Positions 56,222 to 64,000 of a stretch of 64,000 nucleotides of DNA are shown here, in pieces. A program made the translations under genes and the position numbers. This DNA comes from an uncultured Oceanobacter sp. (GTDB taxonomy: Bacteria; Pseudomonadota; Gammaproteobacteria; Pseudomonadales; Oceanobacteraceae), in contig CAJXTI010000002.1 in NCBI GenBank assembly GCA_913061185.1, positions 62,001-126,000 on the forward strand, in the 5' to 3' direction. The notes beneath the pieces are model-generated. The model was not told the DNA's origin. It made no database searches and worked only from the letters and a program-made list of their open reading frames with translations. Within the stretch, counting starts at the first letter, position 1. The number at the start of each line of letters is the position of its first letter.

Positions 56222-57568
56222 TCAGAGAATAAACTGGCTCAGATCGTGATTTTTCACCACATCACCCAGCTGGGCTTCAACATAGGCAGCGTCAATCACG
56301 ACCGCCTCGGTCAGGTCGGTGGCATCAAACGAGACCGTTTCCAGCAGGCGTTCCATAATGGTGTGCAAACGGCGGGCACCAATATTTTCAGTACTTTCAT
56401 TCACTTCGTAGGCGATCTCGGCCAGCCGCTTGATGGCATCCGGGCGGAATTCAAGATCCACACCTTCTGTTTTCATCAAAGCGCGGTACTGCTCGGTCAG
56501 TGATGCATTTGGCTCGGTCAGGATGCGTTCGAAATCGCCCGGCGTCAGCGCCTGCAGCTCCACCCGAATCGGTAAGCGACCCTGTAATTCAGCAATCAGA
56601 TCCGACGGTTTGACCAGGTGAAACGCGCCAGACGCCACAAACAGGATATGGTCGGTCTTGATCATGCCGTGTTTGGTGCTGACCGTGCAGCCTTCGATCA
56701 ATGGCAGCAGATCTCGCTGCACCCCTTCGCGGCTGACATCACCGCCAGAACCCGACTCTCCTCGTTTAGCGACCTTGTCTATTTCGTCGATAAAGACGAT
56801 GCCATTCTGCTCAACCAGTTCGACAGCCCTGGCCTTGAGGTCATCCATGTTCAGCATTTTCGCGGCTTCTTCGTCTTGCAGCTGCTTGAGCGCATCACCG
56901 ATTTTCAGCTTGCGAGTGGTTTTTTTCTCACTCCCCATACTGGAAAACATGCTCTGCAACTGGCTGGTCATTTCTTCCATGCCGGGAGGAGCCATGATCT
57001 CAACGCCAACCGGCGTCTGGGAGACAGCAATATCAATTTCCTTGTCATCCAGCTGACCTTCACGCAGTTTCTTGCGGAAGATCTGGCGGGTTGAAGAGTC
57101 TGCCGGTTTGACATCGGTGGTGGTGTCCCACTCGCTCTGGGTAGAGGAGCGTGGTGGTGGTAACAGGGCATCGAGAATACGTTCTTCTGCGGCGGCAGCG
57201 GCCCGGTGTGCCACCTTCACCATCTCCTGCTCACGCAGCATCTTGATGCCGGTTTCGACCAGATCACGGATAATGGATTCTACATCCTTGCCAACATAGC
57301 CCACTTCAGTGAACTTGGTGGCTTCGACCTTGATAAAGGGCGCATTGGAAAGCTTCGCCAGACGCCGGGCAATCTCGGTTTTACCCACCCCGGTCGGACC
57401 AATCATCAGGATATTTTTCGGTGTTACTTCATCACGCAGCTCTTTTGGCAACTGCATGCGACGCCAGCGGTTACGCAAGGCAATCGCTACAGAGCGTTTG
57501 GCGTTCTGCTGACCAATAATATGGCGATCCAGCTCGTGCACAATTTCTCTCGGGGTCATTTCGCTCAT
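56222..57568 (-). CDS. hslU: HslU, ATPase subunit of the HslUV protease
   Basis: The 448-residue AAA+ unfoldase starts [20 protein letters not shown], has Walker [10 protein letters not shown], the pore loop GYVGKD, Walker B IVFIDEID, an I domain of about 120 residues, and ends with the HslV-docking tail LSQFIL. It unfolds substrates and feeds them to HslV. Its ATG overlaps the hslV stop as ATGA. The operon is preceded by a sigma-32-type promoter, so heat-shock control is expected. Confidence 0.98.
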   Translation of the reverse strand: MSEMTPREIVHELDRHIIGQQNAKRSVAIALRNRWRRMQLPKELRDEVTPKNILMIGPTGVGKTEIARRLAKLSNAPFIKVEATKFTEVGYVGKDVESIIRDLVETGIKMLREQEMVKVAHRAAAAAEERILDALLPPPRSSTQSEWDTTTDVKPADSSTRQIFRKKLREGQLDDKEIDIAVSQTPVGVEIMAPPGMEEMTSQLQSMFSSMGSEKKTTRKLKIGDALKQLQDEEAAKMLNMDDLKARAVELVEQNGIVFIDEIDKVAKRGESGSGGDVSREGVQRDLLPLIEGCTVSTKHGMIKTDHILFVASGAFHLVKPSDLIAELQGRLPIRVELQALTPGDFERILTEPNASLTEQYRALMKTEGVDLEFRPDAIKRLAEIAYEVNESTENIGARRLHTIMERLLETVSFDATDLTEAVVIDAAYVEAQLGDVVKNHDLSQFIL

Positions 57569-58101
57569 GCGTTATCTCCGCCAGACAGGCATTCAACCGT
57601 CATATTGTTGTTGGTAAATACACAGATTTCCCCCGCAATCGTCAGGCTTTTTTCTGCAATCTCACGCGCATTCAGCTCGGTGTTGTGTAACAACGCACGC
57701 GCTGCTGCCAACGCATATTGGCCACCGGATCCCACGCCAATCAGGTCTTCTTCCGGCTGTACCACGTCGCCATTACCGGTAATGATCAATGACGCCGTGT
57801 GATCAGCCACTGCCAGAATGGCTTCCAGCTTGCGCAGGGCACGGTCTGAGCGCCACTCTTTGGCCAGCTCCACGGCGGCACGCGTCAACTGGCCATGATG
57901 CTGTTGCAGTTGTGCCTCAAATTTTTCAAACAGGGTAAATGCATCCGCAGTGCTGCCTGCAAAACCGGCCAATACCTGGTTGTTGTAGAGCCGACGCACC
58001 TTGCGCGCATTGCCTTTCATCACAGTATTACCCAGTGAGACCTGGCCATCACCAGCAATCACCACCTGGTCACCGCGCCGGACGGATACAATTGTTGTCA
58101 T
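57565..58101 (-). CDS. hslV: HslV, peptidase subunit of the HslUV protease
   Basis: The 178-residue proteasome-like threonine peptidase begins [20 protein letters not shown]. The initiator Met is removed to expose the catalytic Thr, and [15 protein letters not shown] with its Lys and [14 protein letters not shown] fit the family. It forms a double hexamer capped by HslU. It is the first gene of the operon and overlaps hslU. The 187-bp space before it contains the heat-shock-type promoter. Confidence 0.98.
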   Translation of the reverse strand: MTTIVSVRRGDQVVIAGDGQVSLGNTVMKGNARKVRRLYNNQVLAGFAGSTADAFTLFEKFEAQLQQHHGQLTRAAVELAKEWRSDRALRKLEAILAVADHTASLIITGNGDVVQPEEDLIGVGSGGQYALAAARALLHNTELNAREIAEKSLTIAGEICVFTNNNMTVECLSGGDNA

Positions 58102-58136
58102 AACGTCTTCCTGCTTACATTCGGGTCAGCGGTAAA

Positions 58137-58164
58137 AGATGGGGCCGTCAGTCACGAAATCAAG
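58137..58164 (-). promoter_or_regulatory. Sigma-32 (RpoH) type promoter of hslVU
   Basis: On the minus strand CTTGAT (-35) and CCCCATCT (-10) are 14 bp apart, close to the RpoH consensus CTTGAAA-N13/14-CCCCATNT. It lies 36 bp upstream of the hslV start. Confidence 0.85.
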
Positions 58165-58288
58165 TGCCGCTAACGGGATTCTGTTTGCAGCAGCGCTTGC
58201 CTTGGCTTGCGGTAACTTGCGGTAAATAGTTGCCTGCTCTGGTCGACAACCGGATACTCTGCAGCTGGACGATACGCTGGAAACCAAG

Positions 58289-58768
58289 ATGATTACTGCC
58301 AATACTGTTGTTGAATTACACTACCGCATGACCGACACCGATGATCAACTGATTGAGTCGACCTTCGATGGCGAGCCCGTATTTTATATGCACGGTAAAA
58401 ACCAGATGCTGGCGGCGTTTGAAACTGCCCTCAGCGGACACGCGGCAGGTGATGAACTGCTGCTGACCCTGACCCCGGAGCAGGCTTATGGCCAACCTCG
58501 TAGCGATGCCCTGCAACGGGTGCCGGTAAAACACCTGCAAGGGGCCAAACGCTGGCGCGCAGGCATGACCGCCGAGGTGCAAACCGAACATGGCCCGCGC
58601 AAGGTCACACTCGTCAAGGTTGGCAAGTTTATGGCCGATGTCGACACCAACCATCCGCTGGCCGGCAAAACACTGAATTTCCAAGTGTCCATTCTCAGCA
58701 CCCGAGCAGCCACAGCCGAAGAACTGGCCCATGGCCATGCACACGCAGGTGGGCACTGTGGCCACTGA
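58289..58768 (+). CDS. slyD: SlyD-like FKBP-type peptidyl-prolyl isomerase
   Basis: The 159-residue protein has the SlyD layout: an N-terminal half FKBP (VVELHYRMTDTDDQLIESTF), the IF chaperone insert (GQPRSDALQRVPVKHLQG...), the return to FKBP (NHPLAGKTLNFQV), and a short His-rich tail (HGHAHAGGHCGH) able to bind nickel. It speeds proline isomerisation and acts as a metal-binding chaperone. GGAA precedes the ATG. It is divergent from hslV. Confidence 0.92.
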   Translation: MITANTVVELHYRMTDTDDQLIESTFDGEPVFYMHGKNQMLAAFETALSGHAAGDELLLTLTPEQAYGQPRSDALQRVPVKHLQGAKRWRAGMTAEVQTEHGPRKVTLVKVGKFMADVDTNHPLAGKTLNFQVSILSTRAATAEELAHGHAHAGGHCGH

Positions 58769-58817
58769 GCAACCAGCTCGAAGTCGCAGCCTTGTTGACC
58801 AAATCAATAAAAGCGTC

Positions 58818-58854
58818 GCTTTTCTGGCGTAAAGTAATCACTCGCCAGAAAAGC
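58818..58854 (+). terminator. Hairpin after slyD
   Basis: GCTTTTCTGGCG and CGCCAGAAAAGC form a 12-bp perfect stem with a 13-nt loop, 50 bp past the slyD stop. No T-run follows. Confidence 0.55.
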
Positions 58855-58942
58855 ACTGCAACAATGAACCATTATGGGTGTCGGCCTTCCAAACGGAACT
58901 GGCCCCATTCACACAACACAAGCACGACACAAGGAGAACGTT

Positions 58943-59521
58943 ATGGCCTGTAAACATTGGGCAATGGCAGCCACCATCGCGGTGATGGTTGGCTGTTCAT
59001 CAAATCAGTCGATTGAAACCCAGCCCGTCAGCTGCGCCTTTGCCGATGGCTCGGGCAAGGAGGCACCGGAGTGGGTGTGTGGTGCACCGGTCGAAGGAGT
59101 TGATCTGACAGCCATCGGTTATGCCGACAAAACCGCCGCAGGCCCCAACTTTATGAAACAGATGGCGGCAACGGCTGCCCGTGTTGAGCTGGCTCAAACC
59201 ATGCGGATTGAAGTCCAGAACATGATCAAGCAGTACGCCGAAACCACCGGAGCCGGTGATAGCGAAACCGTCGACAAAGTCAATTCCTCGGTCACGCGCC
59301 AGATCACCAAGGAAACGCTGGTCGGCTCCAAAATCCTGCGTCAGATGCCCACCCCAAGCGGCGGAATGGTGGTACTGGTCGGCCTGAATGCCGACACCAT
59401 GGCCCAGGTGGCCGAACAGGCATTAAAAACCTCCATGGCAAACGACAAGGCGCTGTGGCAAAAATTTCAGTCCGAAAAATCGTTTGATGAACTGGCCGAA
59501 GAAATTGCCAAGCTGAAATAA
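58943..59521 (+). CDS. LPP20-family lipoprotein
   Basis: The 192-residue protein has a lipoprotein signal (MACKHWAMAATIAVMVGC, cleavage before the Cys of VGC-SSN). It continues with the LPP20 pattern: PEWVCGAPVEGVDLTAIGYA, then a helical AATAARVELAQTMRIEVQNM and QITKETLVGSKILRQM with a closing VLVGLNAD. Ser after the lipid Cys favours the outer membrane. The start at 58943 follows AAGGAGA. It is followed after 82 bp by a secreted transglutaminase-like protein, suggesting a joint envelope role. Confidence 0.85.
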   Translation: MACKHWAMAATIAVMVGCSSNQSIETQPVSCAFADGSGKEAPEWVCGAPVEGVDLTAIGYADKTAAGPNFMKQMAATAARVELAQTMRIEVQNMIKQYAETTGAGDSETVDKVNSSVTRQITKETLVGSKILRQMPTPSGGMVVLVGLNADTMAQVAEQALKTSMANDKALWQKFQSEKSFDELAEEIAKLK

Positions 59522-59535
59522 ACGACTCTCCGGTT

Positions 59536-59567
59536 TGCGGCGGACGCGATACCCTCACTCCGCCGCA
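59536..59567 (+). promoter_or_regulatory. Hairpin between the lipoprotein and transglutaminase-like genes
   Basis: TGCGGCGGA and TCCGCCGCA form a 9-bp GC-rich stem with a 14-nt loop, just before the ribosome site of the next gene. It may lower read-through or protect the upstream message. Confidence 0.45.
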
Positions 59568-59603
59568 GCTATAGAGCCTGAAAGCAACGGAGAATGCAGA
59601 ACC

Positions 59604-61112
59604 ATGAACGCCAGATTCCAGAAAGGTTTACGCAGCCTCCTTGCTGCCGTTGCGCTGATACCCTGCTCACTTTCACTGGCCGCTACCCCCTCGCAAACCG
59701 ATGACTACCAACAGTGGTTACAGCAAACCCGTAACGACTATCAGTCTTATCTGGATAAAAACGACCGCGCCTTTCTGACGTTTCTGAACCAACGCTGGAA
59801 AAACGTCGAGGTCGAACCGGCCCAACAGCGCGACCCCGAACCCAAACCGGATCAAATCCCGATCGCCCCGCCCACAGACACCCCGGAACAACCAACGGCA
59901 GATAACCAGCCAGCCGAGCCAACGTCACCCATACCCTCGCCCGAGCAAGCGCCGCCGGTACCCGTTCCGCCCCCCCGCATCGCCATAGTACCTCCAGAAC
60001 AACTGCCGACCAGCGCCAACACCGTACAACTTGCATTTTATGGCAGAACGCTCAGCCTCGACATTCCCGAAGGCTTCGACAGTACTTTCAGCGGCCGTCC
60101 CGATAACAAGACCATTGCGGCCTATTGGCAGCAACTCGCCAGCACCCTGCACCAATCCCTTGTCAGCGCATTAAAAACCGCCGCTGCGGACTGGCAACTG
60201 AACGACTGGGCCACCGCCTTGCTGTTTAACCAGTTTGCCCACGCCCTGCATAACGACCCAGACAGCCAGGTATTGAGCTGCTGGTTTTTACTGGTAAAAG
60301 CCGGTTTTGATGCCAGAGTCGCCTATAACCAGCAGATCCACCTGTTACTGCCAGCACAAGAAGCCCTTTACGGCGTTACCTACTTTGAACTCGACCATCA
60401 ACGTTATTACGCACTGCAGCCCGGAGAACAACCGCTGGGGATTGGCACCGTCAAAACCTATCAAGGCGCTCACGAACTCGGCACCCGACCCATCGGCTTT
60501 GCCGACCCCTACCGTTTTATTCCGGGTGGCGCTCAGGAAACACGCACCGTGAGCTTTAACTGGCAAGGCCAGCAGCAGGATCTCAAGGTCAGCTACCCGG
60601 CCGACTACAGCGACTACCTGGCAACCTACCCACAACTGGCACTGCCCGGTTACTTCCAGGCCGGACTGCCCGCCACAACCGCCAACCAGCTGTTGGAGCA
60701 ATTGCGCCCCAGACTGGCCCGCTTGAACGATCGCCAGAGCAAAATCAACTACCTGTTGCGGCTGGTGCAAACCGGCTTTCGCTATGAAACCGACGCCGAA
60801 CAGTTCCATAGTGAAAACTACCTGTTTCCACTGGAAACCCTGCACTACCCCTATTCCGACTGCGAAGACCGCGCCGCCCTGTTTGGCTGGTTGGCAAAAC
60901 AACTACTGGACGCCGAGGTACTAATTGTCGAATTACCCGGCCACGTCGCCACCGCCATTGCCATGAACACCACAGACACCGCCATAACCGGCAGCGGCTG
61001 GCTGTTTGAAGGCAAACGCTACCTGGTGGCCGACCCCACCTATATCAACGCCGATCTCGGCATGATGATGCCCCGCTATCAGGGCCAGACGCCGACGTTG
61101 AAGAAATTCTGA
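59604..61112 (+). CDS. Periplasmic transglutaminase-like protein
   Basis: The 502-residue protein has a signal peptide (LLAAVALIPCSLSLAA), a Pro/Glu/Gln-rich linker of about 60 residues (roughly 75-135), and a C-terminal transglutaminase-like domain with all three catalytic residues: C420 in YSDCEDRAAL, H447 in PGHVATA and D477 in VADPTY. The SDCED(R/K) form is that of bacterial protease-type members. It could cut or cross-link envelope proteins; the target is unknown. The neighbouring LPP20 lipoprotein is the only linked candidate. The start at 59604 lies before the signal peptide. Confidence 0.82.
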   Translation: MNARFQKGLRSLLAAVALIPCSLSLAATPSQTDDYQQWLQQTRNDYQSYLDKNDRAFLTFLNQRWKNVEVEPAQQRDPEPKPDQIPIAPPTDTPEQPTADNQPAEPTSPIPSPEQAPPVPVPPPRIAIVPPEQLPTSANTVQLAFYGRTLSLDIPEGFDSTFSGRPDNKTIAAYWQQLASTLHQSLVSALKTAAADWQLNDWATALLFNQFAHALHNDPDSQVLSCWFLLVKAGFDARVAYNQQIHLLLPAQEALYGVTYFELDHQRYYALQPGEQPLGIGTVKTYQGAHELGTRPIGFADPYRFIPGGAQETRTVSFNWQGQQQDLKVSYPADYSDYLATYPQLALPGYFQAGLPATTANQLLEQLRPRLARLNDRQSKINYLLRLVQTGFRYETDAEQFHSENYLFPLETLHYPYSDCEDRAALFGWLAKQLLDAEVLIVELPGHVATAIAMNTTDTAITGSGWLFEGKRYLVADPTYINADLGMMMPRYQGQTPTLKKF

Positions 61113-61182
61113 TACAGTGGCCACCACGGCCGACAGCCGAATAATCCTCAGAATCACTATCCGTCAGAGAGAACCAACCACC

Positions 61183-61830
61183 ATGGCCCTGATCACTGCC
61201 ACCGTGCCGGTAACTGCCTTCCAACAAAACTGCACCATTCTGATGTGTGAAGCCACGCACCGGGCTGCCATTGTTGACCCTGGTGGTGATATTGAGCGGA
61301 TTATCGCCAAACTCAATGCCATGGACGCCAAGCCGGAAAAAATTCTGCTGACTCACGCTCATCTCGACCATGTTGGCGGCACGGCCGAGCTGGCCAAACG
61401 TTATCAGTTACCGATTGAAGGGCCGCACAAGGGTGATAACTTCTGGATTCAGGCGCTGTCGCAGCAGGCTCAGATGTTTGGTCTGCCGGATGTTGAGATG
61501 TTTACTCCAGATCGCTGGCTGACTGGCGGCGAGCAGGTCACGGTTGGCGATGTGACTCTGGATGTGATTCATACGCCGGGTCATACCCCCGGCCATGTGG
61601 TATTTGTGCAACCAGAGCAAAAACTGGCGTTAGTGGGTGATGTGATTTTTAACGGTTCGATTGGCCGCACCGACTTTCCGCAGGGGAATCATGCCGATCT
61701 GATCCGTTCGATTCGCGACAAGCTGTTCCCACTCGGGGATGAAATTGAATTTATACCTGGCCATGGCCCCCGCTCCACCTTTGGCCATGAGCGCAAAACC
61801 AACCCGTTTGTGGCCGACAAGCGCGGCTAA
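61183..61830 (+). CDS. YcbL-like MBL-fold hydrolase (glyoxalase II family)
   Basis: The 215-residue protein has the full metallo-beta-lactamase set: THAHLDHVGG, a later His in HTPGHTPGH, the Asp in VGDVIFNGSIGRTDFP, and the closing EFIPGHGP. The compact form without a C-terminal glutathione-binding domain fits YcbL (type I glyoxalase II). It would hydrolyse thioesters such as S-lactoylglutathione. The start at 61183 is the family start. It follows the transglutaminase-like gene by 70 bp. Confidence 0.9.
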   Translation: MALITATVPVTAFQQNCTILMCEATHRAAIVDPGGDIERIIAKLNAMDAKPEKILLTHAHLDHVGGTAELAKRYQLPIEGPHKGDNFWIQALSQQAQMFGLPDVEMFTPDRWLTGGEQVTVGDVTLDVIHTPGHTPGHVVFVQPEQKLALVGDVIFNGSIGRTDFPQGNHADLIRSIRDKLFPLGDEIEFIPGHGPRSTFGHERKTNPFVADKRG

Positions 61831-61961
61831 TATTGGCCAAAGCAGACGTTTTCATCCGTCTCGCGACCGTCAAGATCGGCGAGGCGCCTCGTCGGGTGTG
61901 TTTATGCCACTCGTTTCAGCACAAGTTTAGTGCGGAATGGCTTTGGATGAACGAGGATTGG

Positions 61962-62795
61962 TCATAAATAACGGATGCGCTCCAAGTAGTTTCCGTGTTT
62001 CACACGCTTGAGATAGTCAAGCGGTGTGGCATTAACCTGCTTTTTGAATTCTCTGGAAAAGTGGGATTGATCGCTGAAGCCGAGGTCGGATGCCAAGTCC
62101 GAAAAGGCCACCTGATCACTGTGATTAATATCATAAACCGCCGATTGGCAGCGTATGATCTGGCTGAATGCCTTGGGTGACATGCCCATGTCGGCCCGAA
62201 ACTGACGCTGCAACGAGCGGGTGGTGTAGCCGGTTAATTTTTCCAGGTCGTTAATATGAATACTGCCATGGCTTTCGCAGATACTGCGCACTGCCTGGGC
62301 CGTCAAATTTGACGATTTACGCACCGCCTTACCTGCACAAAACTGACTAAACAAAGCCACCTGTTCGGCAAAGTTTGTGCTTGTCACGATCTCTTCAAAC
62401 ACTTGATTTGACTCAGGAACCAGCTCCTGAAAGCCATAGTGCTGCTCAATCAGTTCTTCCGCCGAGACATTCAGAAAATCGGGCATGGCACCAGACACAA
62501 ATCGCACACCAAAATAACGATGATGGCTGCTCAGGTCGATGTCGATGGCTTTCATCGGCGTGCCAAAGACTTCTGCCGTCGGCTGGCTGCTGTCACAGTC
62601 AAACAGGATGTCGATGCAGCCATCCGGGATCGCAAACGTGGCTTCGGTGGAATCTTTGGCTTCAAAACTGTAGAAGTGGGAAATAACCGGATTATCCGAC
62701 CCCGACAGAGAAAATGTCTCGGCAGAATTAAGCACCAACCAGGGTTGTTTGGAGCGAATTCCAGCAAGATAACGAACAAGGGAAGCATGAGACAT
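61962..62795 (-). CDS. AraC-family transcriptional regulator
   Basis: The 277-residue protein has an N-terminal sensor part containing AIPDGCIDILFDCD (as in AraC proteins with a DUF6597-like domain). The C-terminal double helix-turn-helix shows LEKLTGYTTRSLQRQFRADM and then DLASDLGFSDQSHFSREFKK. It is divergent from an ornithine-cyclodeaminase-family gene, with 252 bp between, and is probably its activator. The ligand is unknown but may be an amine or amino acid, by link to the target. Confidence 0.9.
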   Translation of the reverse strand: MSHASLVRYLAGIRSKQPWLVLNSAETFSLSGSDNPVISHFYSFEAKDSTEATFAIPDGCIDILFDCDSSQPTAEVFGTPMKAIDIDLSSHHRYFGVRFVSGAMPDFLNVSAEELIEQHYGFQELVPESNQVFEEIVTSTNFAEQVALFSQFCAGKAVRKSSNLTAQAVRSICESHGSIHINDLEKLTGYTTRSLQRQFRADMGMSPKAFSQIIRCQSAVYDINHSDQVAFSDLASDLGFSDQSHFSREFKKQVNATPLDYLKRVKHGNYLERIRYL

Positions 62796-63047
62796 GGCTT
62801 AAATTCGCTCGCTGAATATATCTAGGATACGCCATCTCAAGCAAAGAAAGTGCCAAACATTTTGCTGTCTGTCTTTCTTGATTTCATGTCGCAAAAGTTC
62901 AATACGAGAGATTTTTCTCCGTCTAGGATTATATCTTTCCACAGCTAGCCCGGTTCATTAGTTTGGCCAATCATTATTTATTCTGATGAGTGCATGGCAG
63001 CTGAATACAAGTACGAAAGTGCTCATTCCCAGATCCAAGGTGATGTT

Positions 63048-64000
63048 ATGTCAGAGAATACGAAAATCGATTTTATTTATCTTTCCGAGCCGGACATGAT
63101 CAAAGCTGGCGTTATGAATATGGCCAAATGTGTCGATACAATGGAAAGCATGTTCACCTTATTACACCAAGGTGATTATCGCATGGCGGGGCCAAATAGT
63201 GATTCTCATGGTGCCATGATTACCTTTCCGGAAGAGTCGCCATTTCCAACCATGCCAAAACCCACTGCCGACCGTCGTCTGATGGCGATGCCTGCTTATC
63301 TGGGTGGTGAATTCCAGACCTGTGGGGTGAAATGGTATGGCTCGAACATCGCCAACCGTGAAAAAGGTTTACCCCGCTCTATTTTGATGTTCATTCTGAA
63401 TGATATTGATACCGGTGCCCCCATGGCTTATATGTCAGCCAACCTGCTGTCGGCTTATCGCACCGGAGCCGTGCCAGGTGTAGGAGCTCGTCATCTCGCT
63501 CGAAAAGATTCCAAAACGGTGGGTCTATTGGGGCCTGGCGTTATGGGTAAAACCTCTATTGCGGCCTTTATGGCCACTTGCCCGGATATCGATACCATTA
63601 AAGTAAAAGGTCGTGGCCAGAAAAGTCTCGATAGTTTTATTACTTGGATAAAAGAAACCTACCCACAGATTACAACCATCACTGTTGTGGATAGTCTGGA
63701 AGACGTTGTACGTGATTCTGATATCGTCACTTACTGTAATTCCAACGAAACCGGTGATATATCCAGCTACCCGGAAGTCAAACGGGAATGGGTCAAACCA
63801 GGCTGTTTCCTTTCGATGCCAGCGTACTGTCGCCTGGATGATGCCATGGAACAAAACGATGTCCGTAAAGTGCTGGATAACACCGGGCTATATCAGGCCT
63901 GGTTCGAAGAAGTACCCAAACCGGCTCACCAGTATATTCCGATTATCGGCGCCCGTTTTATGGATATGGTCGATGAAGGAAAACTGTCCCTCGATCAACT
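63048..64000 (+). CDS. Ornithine cyclodeaminase/mu-crystallin family protein (3' end outside window)
   Basis: ATG at 63048 with AAGGTGAT upstream opens a frame that runs off the right edge (at least 317 residues). The product has the Rossmann loop LLGPGVMGKTSIAAF, the upstream substrate region GVKWYGSNIANR, and SAYRTGAVPGVGARHLA, which are signs of the ornithine cyclodeaminase/mu-crystallin fold. Close relatives are annotated as tyramine oxidase subunit B in pseudomonads. It would be an NAD(P)-linked enzyme of amine or imine chemistry. Control by the divergent AraC protein is likely. The rest of the operon is to the right. Confidence 0.85.
   Translation, partial: MSENTKIDFIYLSEPDMIKAGVMNMAKCVDTMESMFTLLHQGDYRMAGPNSDSHGAMITFPEESPFPTMPKPTADRRLMAMPAYLGGEFQTCGVKWYGSNIANREKGLPRSILMFILNDIDTGAPMAYMSANLLSAYRTGAVPGVGARHLARKDSKTVGLLGPGVMGKTSIAAFMATCPDIDTIKVKGRGQKSLDSFITWIKETYPQITTITVVDSLEDVVRDSDIVTYCNSNETGDISSYPEVKREWVKPGCFLSMPAYCRLDDAMEQNDVRKVLDNTGLYQAWFEEVPKPAHQYIPIIGARFMDMVDEGKLSLDQ

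Noticed and set aside
61873-61891. Near-perfect CG palindrome around CGAGGCGCCTCG
   Set aside because: No loop and no T-run; could be chance in GC-rich intergenic DNA, so not called a terminator.

Overview
The window reads as the chromosome of a marine-type gammaproteobacterium of the Oceanospirillales/Pseudomonadales kind. Supporting this are a two-subunit pyruvate carboxylase with a divergent LysR regulator, a two-subunit bacterioferritin pair, the hslV-hslU pair, the rnr-rlmB pair, an ahpC/ahpF peroxide system, an AhpF very close in layout to enterobacterial AhpF, and a glucosylglycerol-phosphate phosphatase typical of salt-adapted bacteria. The genus cannot be fixed from the sequence alone. 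No rRNA, tRNA, CRISPR array or intact insertion sequence was found.

Positions 1 to about 7770 form a defence island that is visibly richer in A+T than the rest. A plus-strand run holds the C-terminal part of an AAA/TOPRIM (OLD-like) protein, hsdR of a type I restriction system, a YgjP-like metallopeptidase, and a two-gene CBASS unit: a Cap15-like 2TM beta-rich effector whose stop overlaps the start of a CD-NTase. Gaps in this run are tiny or absent, so the CBASS pair seems to be transcribed with the restriction gene. A XRE repressor with a perfect inverted repeat at its own start and an unknown 151-residue protein follow. The island ends against a broken hsdM on the opposite strand.

From 8 to 22 kb: an allantoin/ureidoglycolate catabolic cluster (allA divergent from puuE-alc), DUF2164, a catalytic plus haem-binding bacterioferritin pair, thrC, a rhodanese operon, and a copper regulon (copZ, copA, cueR) with two promoters of the 19-bp-spacer MerR type. 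From 22 to 37 kb: a TetR-controlled HlyD/RbbA-like/ABC-2 exporter, ffh, ypjD, small stress proteins, carbonic anhydrase and pyruvate carboxylase. From 37 to 50 kb: an outer-membrane pseudogene, MAPEG, thioesterase, a GST/TetR divergon with a perfect palindrome, a flavin monooxygenase, an MBL hydrolase, ahpF and ahpC, a glucosylglycerol-phosphate phosphatase, MscS and a beta-barrel protein. From 50 to 64 kb: rlmB-rnr, DUF971, a chemoreceptor, hslUV behind a sigma-32-type promoter, slyD, an LPP20 lipoprotein plus a periplasmic transglutaminase-like protein, a YcbL-type hydrolase, and an AraC regulator divergent from an ornithine-cyclodeaminase-family gene cut by the right edge.

Two themes run through the window. 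One is stress and metal handling (iron storage, copper efflux, peroxide, heat shock, osmotic genes). The other is a habit of short tandem repeats of 12-14 bp in intergenic spaces, seen at six places.
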